Shown here: positions 15,773-23,422 of the stretch, piece after piece
Layout: every line of letters begins with the position of its first letter
How positions within the stretch are numbered: the stretch's first letter is position 1
DNA from: Anaerolineae bacterium
Lineage (GTDB): Bacteria > Chloroflexota > Anaerolineae > Promineifilales > Promineifilaceae
Assembly: GCA_019637635.1 (NCBI GenBank)
Contig: JAHBVI010000003.1
Span: 54,223 to 118,222 of the forward strand
Reading direction: 5' to 3'
Length of the DNA: 64,000 bases
Program-made: the position numbers and the translations under genes
The notes under the pieces: model-generated
Databases searched by the model: none
What the model was told of the DNA's origin: nothing
The model's input: only the letters and a program-made list of their open reading frames with translations

Positions 15773-17162
15773 GCCGCCCCGGCTTCACCCCACCCCGATA
15801 ACTCGGCGCTTCAATCAAAAAGAATGTACAGCGACTGCCGTCCAGCATCCGTGTCGCCAGGCGCGGGTCAATCTCGTCAATGGGCGTGGCGGTGGTGATG
15901 ACAGTAGGCTGGCGGGCATTGTAGCGATAGTTGAAAAGCTGATACAGTTTTTCCCGCGCCCAGGGCGTGGCGCTCTCCGTGCCTAAATCATCCAATACCA
16001 GCAAAGAAGCGGTCTTGATCTCGTCAAACAACTTGTCATAACGTTGGCCGCTGGCCGGATTAAAGGTGGCGCGCAGGTGATCCAGCAGGTCAGGCACCAC
16101 AATAAACAAGACCGGCTCGCCTTGTTTGGCGATGGTATTGGCGATGCCCGCCGCCAGGTGGGTCTTGCCGTTGCCGTAGCCGATGCTGTTGAAGACCAGC
16201 CAATCTTTGGGGGACTGAGCGAATTCTACGGCCGTTTCCAACGCCCGCCGCAAATTATCCGACTGTGACTTCGGCAGTTCCCGCTCCCGCAAATCGAAAT
16301 TTTCCAATGTCTTATCGTGGTGCAAACTCAGCGTAGACAGGTCAGATTGATCCTGATCCACTCCCGCCCGGCGGAAATCGGGAGCGGCGATGTGGATGAT
16401 TTGCACCAGGCTGGGATCCACCATGCGCGAACGAATGCGAATCTCAATGCCTTCCAGTTCCAGGTTGGTGGTGATGATGGTGGGCAGGTGGGCGTTGTAG
16501 CGGTAGTTGAAAATCTGGTACAGCTTTTCTTGCGCCCATTCGCTGTTACTTTGCGCGCCCAGGTCGTCCAAAATCAATAGCCGGGCGTTACGCACCTGCT
16601 CAAACCGTTCGTCATAACCGGTAGTCGCGTTGGGACCAAAAGCGGCCCGTAGATGATCAAGCAAGTCAGGCGTATTGATGAACAGTACCGGATGCCCCAT
16701 CGCCAGGCGGTAATTGGCAATGGCTGCGGCCAGATGGGTTTTGCCACAGCCATACCCCCCTTTGAAAACCAACCAGCCCTTAGGCTCTTTGGCATACGCC
16801 ATGGCCCGTTCATAGGCCATTTTCAGGTTCAACTGTTTGATGGGCGTCAGGCCGTGCCCTTCGGCCAGGAAGGTATCGAATGTGCAATGTTGCAGCGCGC
16901 CAATCTGGCTGATGCGCTGCAACTTTTCCATGCGGGTCAGTTCCCGTTCCACAGCGCGGCAAGCGCAGGGCACAGCCCGGCCAAAGCTGGGGTGGATGGG
17001 CGGCACGTCAGGCATAACATAACCCAGACCGCCGCAGTGGGGGCAGTCGGGTTTGCCCAACCCATCAAACTCGGCGGCGGTATTACCGCTTGATGATGTC
17101 TTTGAGGTCATCGGGGATAGGTTGGCGTAACTCTTTTTGAGTATCTCGCCGGCCGGTTCCAT
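15753..17162 (-). CDS. Tandem DnaC/DnaI-like AAA+ helicase loader
   Basis: This 469-residue protein is about twice the length of a normal DnaC/DnaI loader. An N-terminal Cys cluster (CPHC at 40-43, CAC at 66-68) fits a zinc site as in DnaI. AAA+ module 1 has Walker A GGYGCGKTH (135-143) and Walker B LLILDDLG. Module 2 repeats the whole domain with GYGNGKTH (about 328-335) and LLVLDDLG. Both share PDLLDHLRA and EKLYQ-FNYRYNA. Such loaders place the replicative helicase on DNA. It lies downstream of the DnaD-like and dnaB genes. The ATG at 17162 has GAAGGA upstream and overlaps the DnaD-like gene by 80 bp; ATG 17111 is the alternative. Confidence 0.85.
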   Translation of the reverse strand: MEPAGEILKKSYANLSPMTSKTSSSGNTAAEFDGLGKPDCPHCGGLGYVMPDVPPIHPSFGRAVPCACRAVERELTRMEKLQRISQIGALQHCTFDTFLAEGHGLTPIKQLNLKMAYERAMAYAKEPKGWLVFKGGYGCGKTHLAAAIANYRLAMGHPVLFINTPDLLDHLRAAFGPNATTGYDERFEQVRNARLLILDDLGAQSNSEWAQEKLYQIFNYRYNAHLPTIITTNLELEGIEIRIRSRMVDPSLVQIIHIAAPDFRRAGVDQDQSDLSTLSLHHDKTLENFDLRERELPKSQSDNLRRALETAVEFAQSPKDWLVFNSIGYGNGKTHLAAGIANTIAKQGEPVLFIVVPDLLDHLRATFNPASGQRYDKLFDEIKTASLLVLDDLGTESATPWAREKLYQLFNYRYNARQPTVITTATPIDEIDPRLATRMLDGSRCTFFLIEAPSYRGGVKPGRRKSSKQ

Positions 17163-17790
17163 GTTGTTTTCCTTCTTGCCGCCAGCGTTCCAGAATGCTG
17201 ACGACGTAGCGCCATTTGCGGACATTGTTTTCCACGGCCAGTTGAATAGCCTCTTCAATCCAGCGCGGTGGGTAGGTCTGCTCGGCGTCGCGCAGTTCGT
17301 CGGCGATGACGGGCGTGAGCGGGCCGATGTTTTGCTCGTACAGGACGAAGATGTTCGGCCGTTCCACCAACAGGGTGATCGGTTCGTCCTGGTCGGGGTT
17401 GGGTCGCCATTCGCCGCGGGTGATGCCGTCTACGGCCGTGCGCCCCTTCTCCGTGTTCAAAAAATACAAATCCATCTTGCCGTCTGCGCTCTCGATGTTG
17501 ATGTGCAGAAACGTGCCCCGCGCCACCGCCCGTTCCACCCCGTCCAGCAAATTCTCGGTGGCAATCTGCGTGGTTGGCCCCAACCCCTTGATAAACTCCG
17601 TGTCATTGAGAAAGTCGGTCAGGCGCAGGAAGCGCACTTTGCCCTCTTTCTGCCCCAGCGCCCAAAAGGCGTACAGCGTCACCTTCAGTTCTGCCAGATT
17701 GTCAATAATCGGCAGCAGGTCGCTGAAAAACAGATTAGGTATCTGCGTAAGGCGTAATTTGCCTTCAGGAAATCCCGCAAAGCCTTTCAT
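17083..17790 (-). CDS. DnaD-domain replication initiation protein
   Basis: This 235-residue protein has an N-terminal winged-helix region (about 10-110) and a C-terminal DnaD/DnaB_2 domain with YPPRWIEEAIQLAVENN and the trailing KWRYVVSILERW. In Firmicutes such proteins remodel DNA and recruit the DnaI-helicase complex. Here it sits between dnaB and the DnaC-like loader. ATG at 17790 follows a run of TTATGAATTA repeats that leaves no Shine-Dalgarno, so translation may depend on coupling or on another start. Confidence in the domain is high. Confidence 0.85.
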   Translation of the reverse strand: MKGFAGFPEGKLRLTQIPNLFFSDLLPIIDNLAELKVTLYAFWALGQKEGKVRFLRLTDFLNDTEFIKGLGPTTQIATENLLDGVERAVARGTFLHINIESADGKMDLYFLNTEKGRTAVDGITRGEWRPNPDQDEPITLLVERPNIFVLYEQNIGPLTPVIADELRDAEQTYPPRWIEEAIQLAVENNVRKWRYVVSILERWRQEGKQHGTGRRDTQKELRQPIPDDLKDIIKR

Positions 17791-17814
17791 AATTCATAAT
17801 TCATAATTCATAAT
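17789..17814. repeat. Short tandem repeat between dnaB and the dnaD-like gene
   Basis: Three to four copies of ATAATTC fill the 24-base gap between the dnaB stop and the dnaD-like start, just where a ribosome binding site would be. Confidence 0.8.
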
Positions 17815-20445
17815 TTACAGGTTGATTTCCTGGCGTTGCAGGTTGCGGAAGGTCGCCAGTTTGCCATGCCAGTACAGGTCTATGCCGCCGGTGGGGCCAT
17901 TGCGGTGTTTGGCGATATTGACTTCGGCGATGTTCGGCCGTTCGGTAGTGTCCGGGTGGTAATACTCGTCGCGGTAAATGAACATGACCACATCGGCATC
18001 CTGCTCGATGGAGTTATGGGCAATGATGTCGTTAGCCACAAAATTGTGCGGGCCGGGAACGGTAAGGTCAAAAACCTCTTCTTCACCAACATATGTTACG
18101 GAGGCAATTTTGTCCCAATACACATCGCTTTGGGCCAAATGCTGCAATGGTTCAGATTGCACAGCCTGGGCTACTCGCGCCGCCCGGTCACGGCTCAGAT
18201 TTTGCTTATACAGAGATGTCCCGCAATAAGGCTGATTGATAGCCGCTTGCATTTGCCGGCTGGTCATGTCGAGTATGGACATAGCTGGGGTTACATATTC
18301 GCGCCAGACGGTAAATGGAATAATGTCCCGATTTGTGTTTGCTACCGACTGATTAAGATATTGTTCCAATTGTTGGAGACTATGTGATTTATAAGCGCCA
18401 ACGGTGCCGATATGGGTCACAAACTTTCGTAAGTCAGCATTCCCACTGATAACTGCATGATATTGATCGCGGCCTTTGCCATTTTGAGGCAGACATTTGA
18501 GACGGGCATTGATACCTAAGCGGAGCAGAAGGGTTTGTACATCGCGCGCCAAACACAAACTACTAGAAGCGTAATAGACAGCAGGGTAGACACGGCCGTC
18601 ACCCCCCCGCACTTTAATACATCCATCTGTTGCCCAAAGATGGCGCAGGAAAACGGCAATGCTTCCGGCTGGTTGCGTAAATACCCGTTCAGGGACAAAT
18701 TTCTCGTGGGACCGCAAACCAAAGATGCCCAACTCAGTAAACCAATCTGTTACTGCGTTGTGAACACCATGTGTATGATGACGTGTTGAAGTCAAATAGA
18801 CCTGATACCATGAACGTTCTTGCTGAATGCGGGGGGCGATGGCTTCGCCAAATGCCTCAAGAGACAGGGTGGCAACATCTTCCGCCAAATCATGTTCTCG
18901 TGTGGTGTATTGGATAGCATGTTGAGGCAATACACAGCCATCCCCGATAAGGTGGCCCAGCAGAGCTAACTCTGCGTGACTCATAGACGGCTGCGCGTCA
19001 ATGGTAATACTGCGTGGCAGGGCCAGGAAGTCTGCTGTTGTCAACTCATCCAATCGTTTCCAACCGGTAAAAGTGCGGAACTTGTGATTGGCTGTGGCGC
19101 GAATGGTACGGCCTAATTGGGTGGTCAACGCATAAACAGGCTTGATGCCGGTAGAAAATGCGTGGCTGACAACGGCCGTTTCCAGCTTAAGTGTCTCCTC
19201 ATTCAACGCCAACACACGGAACCCATTCTGCCCGGACAGGTTACGAATAGGGACACGCTCACCGGTCTCGGCCAATGTCACCAACGAATCACCGGTCAGA
19301 CAGCCTGAATCGCGCAGATCGGAGAGTTGCGGCCGTTTGTCCTGACGTTGTTCAACGGCGCGGCTGAGTTGGGCGGCGGCCAGCACGGGCACATCCAGCT
19401 CCCGCGCCAGCCCCTTCAGGCTGCGCGAAATCTCGCTGATTTCCTGCACCCGGTTATTGGTGGAGCGTTCCGCCTGCATGAGCTGTAAATAATCAATCAC
19501 AATCAAATCCAGCCCATGTTCGGCATACAGGCGGCGGCATTTGGTGCGCAGTTGGTTGGAGGTAATAGAAGGCGTGTCATCAATAAAAATGCGCGTCTCC
19601 GACAGGCGGCCAATGGCCTCCATGAAGATAGGCCACTCCTGCTCTTGAAGTTGGCCGCGCCGCAACCGCTGCGAATCTATGCGCGTTTCGGTGGCGATCA
19701 TGCGCTGCACCAGTTGTTCGCCGGACATTTCCAGGTTAAACATCGCCACCCGTTTGCCATAGCGGGTAGCGGCCGTCAGGGCGATTCCAGTCTGAAGGGC
19801 CGTTTTTCCCATGCCCGGCCTGGCAGCCAGGATGATCAGGTCGGATTTATTCAGGCCGCCCAGCAGCCGATCCAGGTCGGTGAAGCCGGTGGGCACGCCG
19901 ATAATGTCATCGCCGCGCTCGTGCAGTTGTTCAATGCGTTCCAGGTATTCGCGGGCGATCTGTTTAACCGGCACCAGGTCACGGGTGGTGCGCTGCTCGC
20001 TGATGCTAAAAAGGGTTTGCTCGGAGCGGTCTATGACGATGTTGACATCTTCGGCTTCGTCGTAGGCCAGGTTGGCAATGGCGCTGGCGGCGGCGATGAG
20101 TTTGCGGCGGAGGGAGGCGGCTTCCACCACACGGCCGTAACTCACCGCATTGATCGCCGTTGGCACCGCATTGATCAGACTGATAATGGTGGCCTCGCCG
20201 CCCACTTTTTCCAGTTGTTCCCGCCGCCGCAGTTCCTCCGTCAGTGTGATCAGATCAAGCGGTTCGCGCCGGTCGGTTAACGAGAGAATGGCGTCATAGA
20301 TCATCTGGTTTTGGGCGCTGTAGAAGGCATCCGGGCGCAAAAAAGTGGCGACATCAAAAATCGCATCCGGATCAATCAGCAATGATCCCAGAATAGCTTC
20401 TTCCGCTTCCAGGCTGTGCGGGGGGAGTCGGTCCATGGTGGTCAT
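17815..20445 (-). CDS. dnaB: Replicative DNA helicase DnaB with in-frame intein
   Basis: This 876-residue precursor has DnaB exteins of 381 and 65 residues around a 430-residue intein. The N-extein has the DnaB N-terminal domain (LPPHSLEAEEAILGS), Walker A ARPGMGKTA and Walker B LIVIDYLQL. The intein is inserted at SDLRDSG|SIEQDAD within the conserved motif near the DNA-binding loop, a known DnaB intein position. Spliced DnaB is about 446 residues, a normal length. ATG at 20445 is chosen since the DnaB family starts here. The DnaD-like and DnaC-like genes follow on the same strand, giving a primosome operon. Function of the helicase depends on splicing. Confidence 0.95.
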   Translation of the reverse strand: MTTMDRLPPHSLEAEEAILGSLLIDPDAIFDVATFLRPDAFYSAQNQMIYDAILSLTDRREPLDLITLTEELRRREQLEKVGGEATIISLINAVPTAINAVSYGRVVEAASLRRKLIAAASAIANLAYDEAEDVNIVIDRSEQTLFSISEQRTTRDLVPVKQIAREYLERIEQLHERGDDIIGVPTGFTDLDRLLGGLNKSDLIILAARPGMGKTALQTGIALTAATRYGKRVAMFNLEMSGEQLVQRMIATETRIDSQRLRRGQLQEQEWPIFMEAIGRLSETRIFIDDTPSITSNQLRTKCRRLYAEHGLDLIVIDYLQLMQAERSTNNRVQEISEISRSLKGLARELDVPVLAAAQLSRAVEQRQDKRPQLSDLRDSGCLTGDSLVTLAETGERVPIRNLSGQNGFRVLALNEETLKLETAVVSHAFSTGIKPVYALTTQLGRTIRATANHKFRTFTGWKRLDELTTADFLALPRSITIDAQPSMSHAELALLGHLIGDGCVLPQHAIQYTTREHDLAEDVATLSLEAFGEAIAPRIQQERSWYQVYLTSTRHHTHGVHNAVTDWFTELGIFGLRSHEKFVPERVFTQPAGSIAVFLRHLWATDGCIKVRGGDGRVYPAVYYASSSLCLARDVQTLLLRLGINARLKCLPQNGKGRDQYHAVISGNADLRKFVTHIGTVGAYKSHSLQQLEQYLNQSVANTNRDIIPFTVWREYVTPAMSILDMTSRQMQAAINQPYCGTSLYKQNLSRDRAARVAQAVQSEPLQHLAQSDVYWDKIASVTYVGEEEVFDLTVPGPHNFVANDIIAHNSIEQDADVVMFIYRDEYYHPDTTERPNIAEVNIAKHRNGPTGGIDLYWHGKLATFRNLQRQEINL
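18013..19302 (-). other. DnaB intein with LAGLIDADG homing endonuclease
   Basis: The intein runs from Cys1 (codon at 19300-19302) to a terminal His-Asn (VANDIIAHN), and the next extein residue is Ser, so all three splicing nucleophiles are present. Block A is CLTGDSLVTL, block B has TANHKF, and blocks F/G are EEVFDLTVPG and NFVANDIIAHN. The central endonuclease has two LAGLIDADG-like motifs, LLGHLIGDGC and LRHLWATDGC, each with its acidic residue, so it may be active. It uses few ACGGCCGT copies, as might be expected of a transferred element. It would splice out after translation. Confidence 0.9.
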
Positions 20446-20519
20446 AGGGGCAATTGTACCAAAAAGCAAAACGTGAAACCGGAGCGTTTCACGTTTAACT
20501 GCATAGTATTGAGTTGTAT

Positions 20520-20580
20520 AGACCCGAAGGGTTCTATCGGGCGGCACATAACCTTACCAGGTTACAAACCCTTCGGGTCT
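20520..20580. repeat. Inverted repeat with AGACCCGAAGGGTT arms
   Basis: AGACCCGAAGGGTT and AACCCTTCGGGTCT form a 14-bp perfect stem with a 33-base loop that contains a smaller hairpin (AACCTTACCAGGTT). It lies between the BFN gene and dnaB. A related shorter element is at 43847. Confidence 0.8.
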
Positions 20581-20590
20581 TTGTGTCCCC

Positions 20591-21091
20591 TTACTCGTCA
20601 AAATCCTCAAAATCCAGCGAATCTACAAAATCAGAAAAGACATCCAGCGTTTCGCCTTCAGCCTCTTTGCTTTCCTCTTCCAGAATATCCGGCTCAGGCA
20701 ACACACCCACCTCATCCATCACCGCTTCATTCACAAAAATGGGCACTTTCACCCGCACAGCCAGGGCAATGGCGTCTGAGGAGCGGCTGTCAATCTCTTT
20801 CAATTCGTTTTTCATATCCACAAACAGGCTGGCATAAAAAACGCCATCATGCAGCGCCTTAATCAGCACATGAGACACCTTGCCACCTAAGGCCGCAATC
20901 ACATTCTTGAGCAAATCATGTGTCACTGGGCGAGACACTTCCACATCTTGCAGCTCAATGGTAATGGCATCTGCCTCATAAGGGCCTATCCAGATGGGTA
21001 ACTGGCGTTCGCTGTCCACTTCGCGCAGCACCACAATACGATGCTGCGAAACCAGACTGATACGGATGCTGTCTACTACCACTTCAATCAT
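20591..21091 (-). CDS. Bifunctional nuclease (BFN/DUF151) family protein
   Basis: This 166-residue protein has the DUF151/BFN domain: MIEVVVDSIRIS at the start, LPIWIGPYEADAI, then SRPVTHDLLKNVI and SSDAIALAVR. The family was described in plants as a nuclease with DNase and RNase activity; in bacteria the role is less clear. The C-terminal 35 residues are an acidic tail. GAGGA sits ahead of the ATG at 21091. It lies upstream of dnaB on the same strand, separated by a large hairpin. Confidence 0.85.
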   Translation of the reverse strand: MIEVVVDSIRISLVSQHRIVVLREVDSERQLPIWIGPYEADAITIELQDVEVSRPVTHDLLKNVIAALGGKVSHVLIKALHDGVFYASLFVDMKNELKEIDSRSSDAIALAVRVKVPIFVNEAVMDEVGVLPEPDILEEESKEAEGETLDVFSDFVDSLDFEDFDE

Positions 21092-21185
21092 GAGATTCCT
21101 CTTCTACACTTGTTCGCCAATTGGTCAATCCCACTATTTAAGCGGCATTGTAGCATAAAAGCCAAAATGATCCATCTTGTGAAGC

Positions 21186-21249
21186 AGTGCCAGGCAAGGG
21201 GCAGAACGACGCCGGTCAATCAGAGCCGAGCAGCCCCTTGCCTGGCACT
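21186..21249. repeat. 64-bp inverted repeat, AGTGCCAGG family, copy 3
   Basis: AGTGCCAGGCAAGGGGC and GCCCCTTGCCTGGCACT form perfect 17-bp arms; the core has CCGGTCAATCAGAGC. This is the best-preserved copy. Confidence 0.9.
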
Positions 21250-21257
21250 AAGCCGCT

Positions 21258-22991
21258 TTATTGCGACAATATCCAGTTTCCCCCGGAAAGGATGATGGTC
21301 AAGTTAACCAGGTTGACGCCGTTGGCGGGGGTGGCTTTGACCACCGCGCGATTGCCGTTTAAGGCGACTTGCTGCACTTCAAAGCCGGATCTATCGGCGG
21401 CGCGCACCACTTCCAGGTAGTTGCGGGCCAGGGGATCTAAAAATTCGCCGCTGTTGAGGACCCGTTCGATGCTGTCCAGCAAGATGTTGGCCTGTTGGTA
21501 GTTGCCGGTGCGCACGGCCGTGTCTGCGGCCTGTAACATCACTTCCAGCGTCACATTCACTTCGGCGCGGGGTCGCCGCGTCAGGTCGGCGGGATTGCCT
21601 TCGCGTACCAATGTTTCCGGATGGGGCAGCCAGGCGGTGAGGAAATAAGCGGTGGGATCATAAAGCTGTTGGTAATGGCGCATCACGTTGTAAAAACGGA
21701 CGGTCGTTTCCAGATCGGTTACGGTGGCCGGGTCTGGCGGCTGCTGCGCCAGAAAAGCCAGCCATTGGCTCTCTGCTTCGGCCAGCGTCAGGTTAAAATG
21801 CTGCTGCAATTTCAGGTCTACCGCGCCGGACAGCGTGGCGGCATCGCCGGCCCGGACGCTGCTATAAAAGTCGCGGAAGCGCCGCCAACCATAGTTATCA
21901 ATCAGAAATTTAACGAATCCGGCCGATTCCAGGTAGCCAATTTCGTGCTGCACCGGGTAGAAATTGTCGAAGAGTTGGGCCAGCGGCACATATTGGCCGA
22001 TGGTGACCAATGCGGCGGCGCGCCGGTCTATATTCTCCGGCTTGTAGTGCCCATCGCTGGCCCAGACGGCCACGCCTTCGGCCAGCGAGTTGATGCGCTC
22101 CGGGGCAAACTGGCGATCCAGAATATGCACCGCTTCGTGGGTCATGATCTGGTGAAAACCGTTGTTGGCGTAGCTGCGATCCAGGTAGGAAACGACCACG
22201 GAGTAACCGGCGTATCCGCCCTGGCCGATGACACGATCTATCAGGTAGACATCCAATTTGCGGGCCGGTTGTTCGCCTAAACGGGTGGCGGCTTGCTGCA
22301 CGGCCGTTTCCACGGCAACTTTGAGTTGGTTCAAATCCCGTTCGGCCGCCGTACCCCGGACCACGTGCAAAACGCAACAGGCGATTTCGGCCGTCGTCCA
22401 GGCGGCGTTGCGTTCCGGTTGAGACTGCGCCGCCGGGTCTTGCACCGTTACTTCCAGCACCGCCTGATTATTGTCCCGGTTTTCGTCGCCAATTTGAATG
22501 GCGTCATACCGGTCTAAAATGATATGCACCAGATGGTCGCCAACCGCGCCGCTGGTGTCCCAGGCCCATTCAAACAGGCCCACGCCGCTGCCCTGCAAGT
22601 TGGAAGCGTTTAAGGTGCCGCTAACCACGTCCTGATAATTCACCAGCAGATGCACGGTGACATCGGTGGGGTTCACGTTGTCCGGGACGTGGGCCAAAAT
22701 TTGAAAAGTGACTTTTTCGCCGGCGTAAATGTCCGGGACGGGATAGAGGCGCACATCTTCGGGGCGGATGGACAGATCGAGGGGGTAGGGCGTGGGGGTG
22801 ATGGTGGGCACGTCGGTGCTGAGCGCCGGTGCGGTGGCGGTATCGGTGGGGGCAGATAAGGTGGGTGTGGCGGGCACGGCCGTGACGGTGGCCACGGCCG
22901 TAGGCATGGGCGGCGCGCCATTGAGAGCGGTACAACCGGCCAATATCAGGAATAAGAGACAAAAAGAACAGGCAAAAAGTGGACGACGCAT
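21258..22991 (-). CDS. Lipoprotein with HEAVH metallopeptidase domain
   Basis: This 577-residue protein has a lipobox (LILAGC, Cys20), a Pro/Thr linker, a beta domain at about 70-185 and a peptidase-MA-like region. The zinc motif HEAVH is at 285-289, and a downstream Glu in SLAEGVAVW (305) fits the third ligand of gluzincin proteases. The C-terminal third is helical. It should act outside the membrane. ATG at 22991 is chosen for the signal peptide; there is no convincing Shine-Dalgarno, and GTG at 23021 is an alternative. Substrate is unknown. Isolated gene. Confidence 0.8.
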   Translation of the reverse strand: MRRPLFACSFCLLFLILAGCTALNGAPPMPTAVATVTAVPATPTLSAPTDTATAPALSTDVPTITPTPYPLDLSIRPEDVRLYPVPDIYAGEKVTFQILAHVPDNVNPTDVTVHLLVNYQDVVSGTLNASNLQGSGVGLFEWAWDTSGAVGDHLVHIILDRYDAIQIGDENRDNNQAVLEVTVQDPAAQSQPERNAAWTTAEIACCVLHVVRGTAAERDLNQLKVAVETAVQQAATRLGEQPARKLDVYLIDRVIGQGGYAGYSVVVSYLDRSYANNGFHQIMTHEAVHILDRQFAPERINSLAEGVAVWASDGHYKPENIDRRAAALVTIGQYVPLAQLFDNFYPVQHEIGYLESAGFVKFLIDNYGWRRFRDFYSSVRAGDAATLSGAVDLKLQQHFNLTLAEAESQWLAFLAQQPPDPATVTDLETTVRFYNVMRHYQQLYDPTAYFLTAWLPHPETLVREGNPADLTRRPRAEVNVTLEVMLQAADTAVRTGNYQQANILLDSIERVLNSGEFLDPLARNYLEVVRAADRSGFEVQQVALNGNRAVVKATPANGVNLVNLTIILSGGNWILSQ

Positions 22992-23422
22992 ATTGTTGGT
23001 AAACCCCGCAGGCACACTCACTCTCTTGTTTTCTCACTCAATAAGGTCAAGCAAAAAGTTGCATTGGCCGCTATTTTATACCAGGCAAACAGGGGATTTT
23101 GGCTCTGACCCCGCCTATTCAGGAATTGCTAAGCCTATCATGTGACCAAACGATAGCCGATCTCTTGTATCTATCCGGGTGTACTGACCCCCATTCTAAC
23201 CTTCCCCTCTGGGAGGGGGAAGGAATTGGCACCCTCTCCCTTGAGGGAAAGGGTTGGGGTGAGGGTGTAAGAGTCACCCCCGTTTAACCAAAATTCAACC
23301 TTACGCCTGTCTATTTTCGGGTATCATGGCACGGTCTTTGGTGGTAACCTGGTAAGTTTGGGACAGTGATCTGCCACAAAAGAAATTCGTCTCTCATCCA
23401 TTTAGCTGCAAGGAGGAAAAGC
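22992..23422. other. Spacer with purine-rich hairpins
   Basis: No gene was found in these 431 bases. Two hairpins lie at 23199-23270. The last bases carry the AAGGAGGAAAAGC site for the surface protein gene. Confidence 0.4.
23199..23270. repeat. Double hairpin of CCTTCCCC and CCCTCTCCC arms
   Basis: CCTTCCCCTCTGGGAGGGGGAAGG is followed by a second purine/pyrimidine palindrome around CCCTTGAGGG. It is of the repeat type common in spacers of related genomes. Confidence 0.6.

Noticed and set aside
20520..20580. Terminator for the BFN gene
   Set aside because: The stem is strong, but no T-run follows on the minus strand and the loop is long with a second hairpin, so it is kept as a repeat only.
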